Below, in pieces: positions 62,494 to 64,000 of a stretch of DNA of 64,000 bases; position 1 is the first letter of the stretch, and each line of letters opens with the position of its first letter. The translations under genes were made by a program, and so were the position numbers. Source of the stretch: Ilumatobacteraceae bacterium (GTDB lineage: Bacteria; Actinomycetota; Acidimicrobiia; Acidimicrobiales; Ilumatobacteraceae); NCBI GenBank assembly GCA_033344875.1, contig JAWPMO010000001.1, positions 4,737,595 through 4,801,594 of the forward strand. The letters are read 5' to 3'. The notes under the pieces were generated by a model. That model was not told the DNA's origin and made no database searches. It was given only the letters and a program-made list of their open reading frames with translations.

Positions 62494-62500
62494 ACGGCGA

Positions 62501-63643
62501 TCAGCCGTTCATCTGGGTGTTGAGCCGTTCGACCGACTCGATGAACTCCTCGATCATGTCGTACACCACGCGCGTGGCCGACTTCGACTCGTTCATGTTG
62601 CCGACGATCTGCCCGACGAAGTAGTTCGCGAGTTGGTTCGCTCCGCTGCCCTCGTGGTGTGCGGCCCGGTCGATCCGGCGGATGGCCCGGTCGATCAGGA
62701 TCGGTTGGAGCGGCATCCCGAGGGGGTCGGGCGTGTCGGGACGGTCCCACTCCTCGGTCCAGGCGGTCTTCAACTGGCGTGCATGCTTGCCGGTGCGCGA
62801 CCGTGAGCGGATCGTGTCGGCGGAGGTCGCGTGGAGGAACTTCTCCTTGACCGCCGGGTGGGTCTCGGCTTCTTCGGTGGTGAGCCACACCGATCCGCAC
62901 CAGACACCTTGGGCGCCCAGCGCCATCGCGGCGGCCATCTGGCGTCCGCGGCCGATCCCGCCGGCGCCGAGGACCGGGGTGTCGCCGACGGCGTCGACGA
63001 TCTCGGGGATCAGGACCATCGTGCCGATCTCGCCGGTGTGGCCGCCCGCCTCGGAGCCCTGGGCGATGATCACGTCGACGCCTGCGTTGACGTGCCGTTC
63101 GGCGTGCTGTGCGGCGCCGGCGAGCGCGCCGACGAGGCGACCCTCGGCCCGCACGCGTTCGATCATGTGGGCCGGCGGCGGTCCGAGCGCGTTGACGATC
63201 AGGCAGGGTCGGTGCGCGAGCGCGATCTCGAGCTGCACGTCGGCCCGATCGGCGGAGAACGGGGCGTTGTCGCCGCCGCCCCCGACGAGACCCCCGGCCC
63301 CTGCGTCGTCGGGGAGGTCGGGGACGTCGTACCTCGCGAGGATGTCGTCGACGAACGCCCGGTGCTCGTTCGGGATCATCGCCACGAGGTCGCTCAGCTT
63401 GATGCCGCCCTCGTCGGAGCCGGCGTACTTGGCCGGCACGATCAGGTCGACGCCGTAGGGGCGGTCACCGATCTCGTCCTCGATCCATTCGAGGTCGATC
63501 TCGAGCTGTCGATCGCTGTGGCCGACGGCGCCGAGCACCCCCAGCCCGCCTGCCTTCGACACGGCGGCGACCACGTCGCGACAGTGCGTGAACGCCACGA
63601 TCGGTACGTCGATGCCGAACATCTCGGTGATGGCGGTCTGCAT
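62501..63643 (-). CDS. Nitronate monooxygenase / 2-nitropropane dioxygenase-like (380 aa)
   Basis: FMN TIM-barrel oxidoreductase. Begins TAITEMFGIDVPIVAF, contains AVSKAGGLGVLGAVGHS, the phosphate-binding IIAQGSEAGGHTGEIGTMVLIPEIV and VLGAGGIGRGRQMAAAMALGAQGVW in parts. ATG at 63643. The canonical class I histidine is within the EAGGHTG loop. Many relatives act on enoyl or nitro compounds of lipid origin, so true substrate is open. Divergent from the operon at 63798 across the 11-bp iteron array. Confidence 0.9.
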   Translation of the reverse strand: MQTAITEMFGIDVPIVAFTHCRDVVAAVSKAGGLGVLGAVGHSDRQLEIDLEWIEDEIGDRPYGVDLIVPAKYAGSDEGGIKLSDLVAMIPNEHRAFVDDILARYDVPDLPDDAGAGGLVGGGGDNAPFSADRADVQLEIALAHRPCLIVNALGPPPAHMIERVRAEGRLVGALAGAAQHAERHVNAGVDVIIAQGSEAGGHTGEIGTMVLIPEIVDAVGDTPVLGAGGIGRGRQMAAAMALGAQGVWCGSVWLTTEEAETHPAVKEKFLHATSADTIRSRSRTGKHARQLKTAWTEEWDRPDTPDPLGMPLQPILIDRAIRRIDRAAHHEGSGANQLANYFVGQIVGNMNESKSATRVVYDMIEEFIESVERLNTQMNG

Positions 63644-63691
63644 GGATTCGACGGTACCAGTCGGCGCCGACCGGTACCGGGCCGGAGGGGG

Positions 63692-63742
63692 TTGACATCG
63701 ATGATGTCGCTATGACATCATGATGACATCACTACGACATCA
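63692..63742 (+). promoter_or_regulatory. GACATCA operator array with 11-bp period
   Basis: GACATCA occurs at 63714, 63725 and 63736, exactly 11 bp apart, so on one face of the helix. A fourth GACATC at 63694 overlaps a TTGACA -35-like hexamer (63692-63697), and an inverted TGATGTC lies at 63702-63708. This is a strong candidate for cooperative regulator binding controlling the rightward operon, and perhaps nitronate monooxygenase as well. Confidence 0.6.
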
Positions 63743-63797
63743 TTCGGGGTTCGGCACGGGCCGGTCCAACGAGTGGTCACGACGAGGACGAGACACC

Positions 63798-63932
63798 ATG
63801 TACGAGAGTCATCCCGATCTGCTCAGAGTCCTGCACGACCAACGGGTCGAACGGTTGCGACGCGACCGGGACGCCGGCCGGACGCGGACGCGTCGCCGCG
63901 CCGGCACGAGCCGCCTGCGCCGGGACCGCTGA
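63798..63932 (+). CDS. Small arginine-rich protein (44 aa)
   Basis: Not recognised. ATG at 63798 gives MYESHPDLLRVLHDQRVERL followed by an Arg-rich tail; a longer in-frame version from 63720 would start inside the operator array. The TGA overlaps the ATG of the next gene (TGATG), which supports a real translated, coupled ORF. First gene downstream of the iteron array. Could be a nucleic-acid-binding peptide or a leader. Confidence 0.5.
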   Translation: MYESHPDLLRVLHDQRVERLRRDRDAGRTRTRRRAGTSRLRRDR

Positions 63933-64000
63933 TGCAGGTCCAACCGATCCTCAACGGGCTTCGCGCCTCGCTCGAGAGCCAGCGATCGCTGGCGGGTGGC
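63932..64000 (+). CDS. Partial gene at window end, function unknown
   Basis: ATG at 63932 overlaps the previous stop and the frame stays open to the window edge, reading MQVQPILNGLRASLESQRSL and on. Only 23 residues are visible, too few to identify. Confidence 0.5.
   Translation, partial: MQVQPILNGLRASLESQRSLAGG

Overview
The window looks like chromosome of a high-GC actinobacterium. Nearly every intergenic gap is short and genes overlap by ATGA, GTGA or TGATG. The gene mix (Baeyer-Villiger monooxygenase, acyl-CoA dehydrogenase, MaoC-type hydratase, nitronate monooxygenase, DoxX-like protein, a secreted protein with LDxPxRIxDTR repeats) resembles Acidimicrobiia such as Ilumatobacter. That placement is inference; no rRNA or complete tRNA is present to test it.

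Positions 1-5300 are a mobile or accessory segment. They hold the 3' part of an IS256-type transposase whose right end cuts a small gene, a frameshifted IS481-type transposase, a short two-helix membrane protein, an unassigned stretch, and a tyrosine recombinase. Next to the recombinase is a palindrome, then a 3' tRNA or tmRNA remnant followed by a terminator hairpin, which is the expected junction of an element integrated into an RNA gene. Chromosomal genes resume at about 5.49 kb with three small overlapping membrane-protein genes.

Positions 6.4-34.0 kb form the main story: one large catabolic regulon. It encodes a complete peptide/nickel-type ABC importer, two cytoplasmic formylglycine sulfatases, four Gfo/Idh/MocA oxidoreductases, two SDRs, a 2-hydroxyacid dehydrogenase, an Ldh2-type oxidoreductase, an enolase-superfamily dehydratase, two DapA-type lyases, an HpcH-type aldolase, a PLP desulfhydrase/deaminase-like enzyme, a CocE-type hydrolase, an aspartoacylase-like deacylase, an MFS exporter, and a GntR/FadR regulator. 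An 11-bp imperfect palindrome, TTGNCAGACAA, occurs at five promoter regions, including that of the regulator gene (one mismatch there). It ties the transcription units together. The enzyme set suggests import of a small sulfated, probably acylated, sugar-acid-like compound, followed by desulfation, oxidation, dehydration and retro-aldol cleavage. The substrate cannot be named from sequence.

Positions 34-64 kb are more ordinary: a secreted repeat protein, a TRIC-type channel, threonine ammonia-lyase convergent with an Lrp regulator, a VOC protein, a large arylsulfatase, acyl-CoA dehydrogenase, nitroreductase, epoxide hydrolase-like and BVMO genes, an SdsA-type alkylsulfatase, a giant alpha-2-macroglobulin lipoprotein without a thioester, panB, trmB, a TetR regulator, a thioesterase, nitronate monooxygenase, and an 11-bp-period operator array before a partly visible operon. 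Several gaps contain related palindromes ending in GTGTCGCG and CGCGACAC, which look like a dispersed repeat family.
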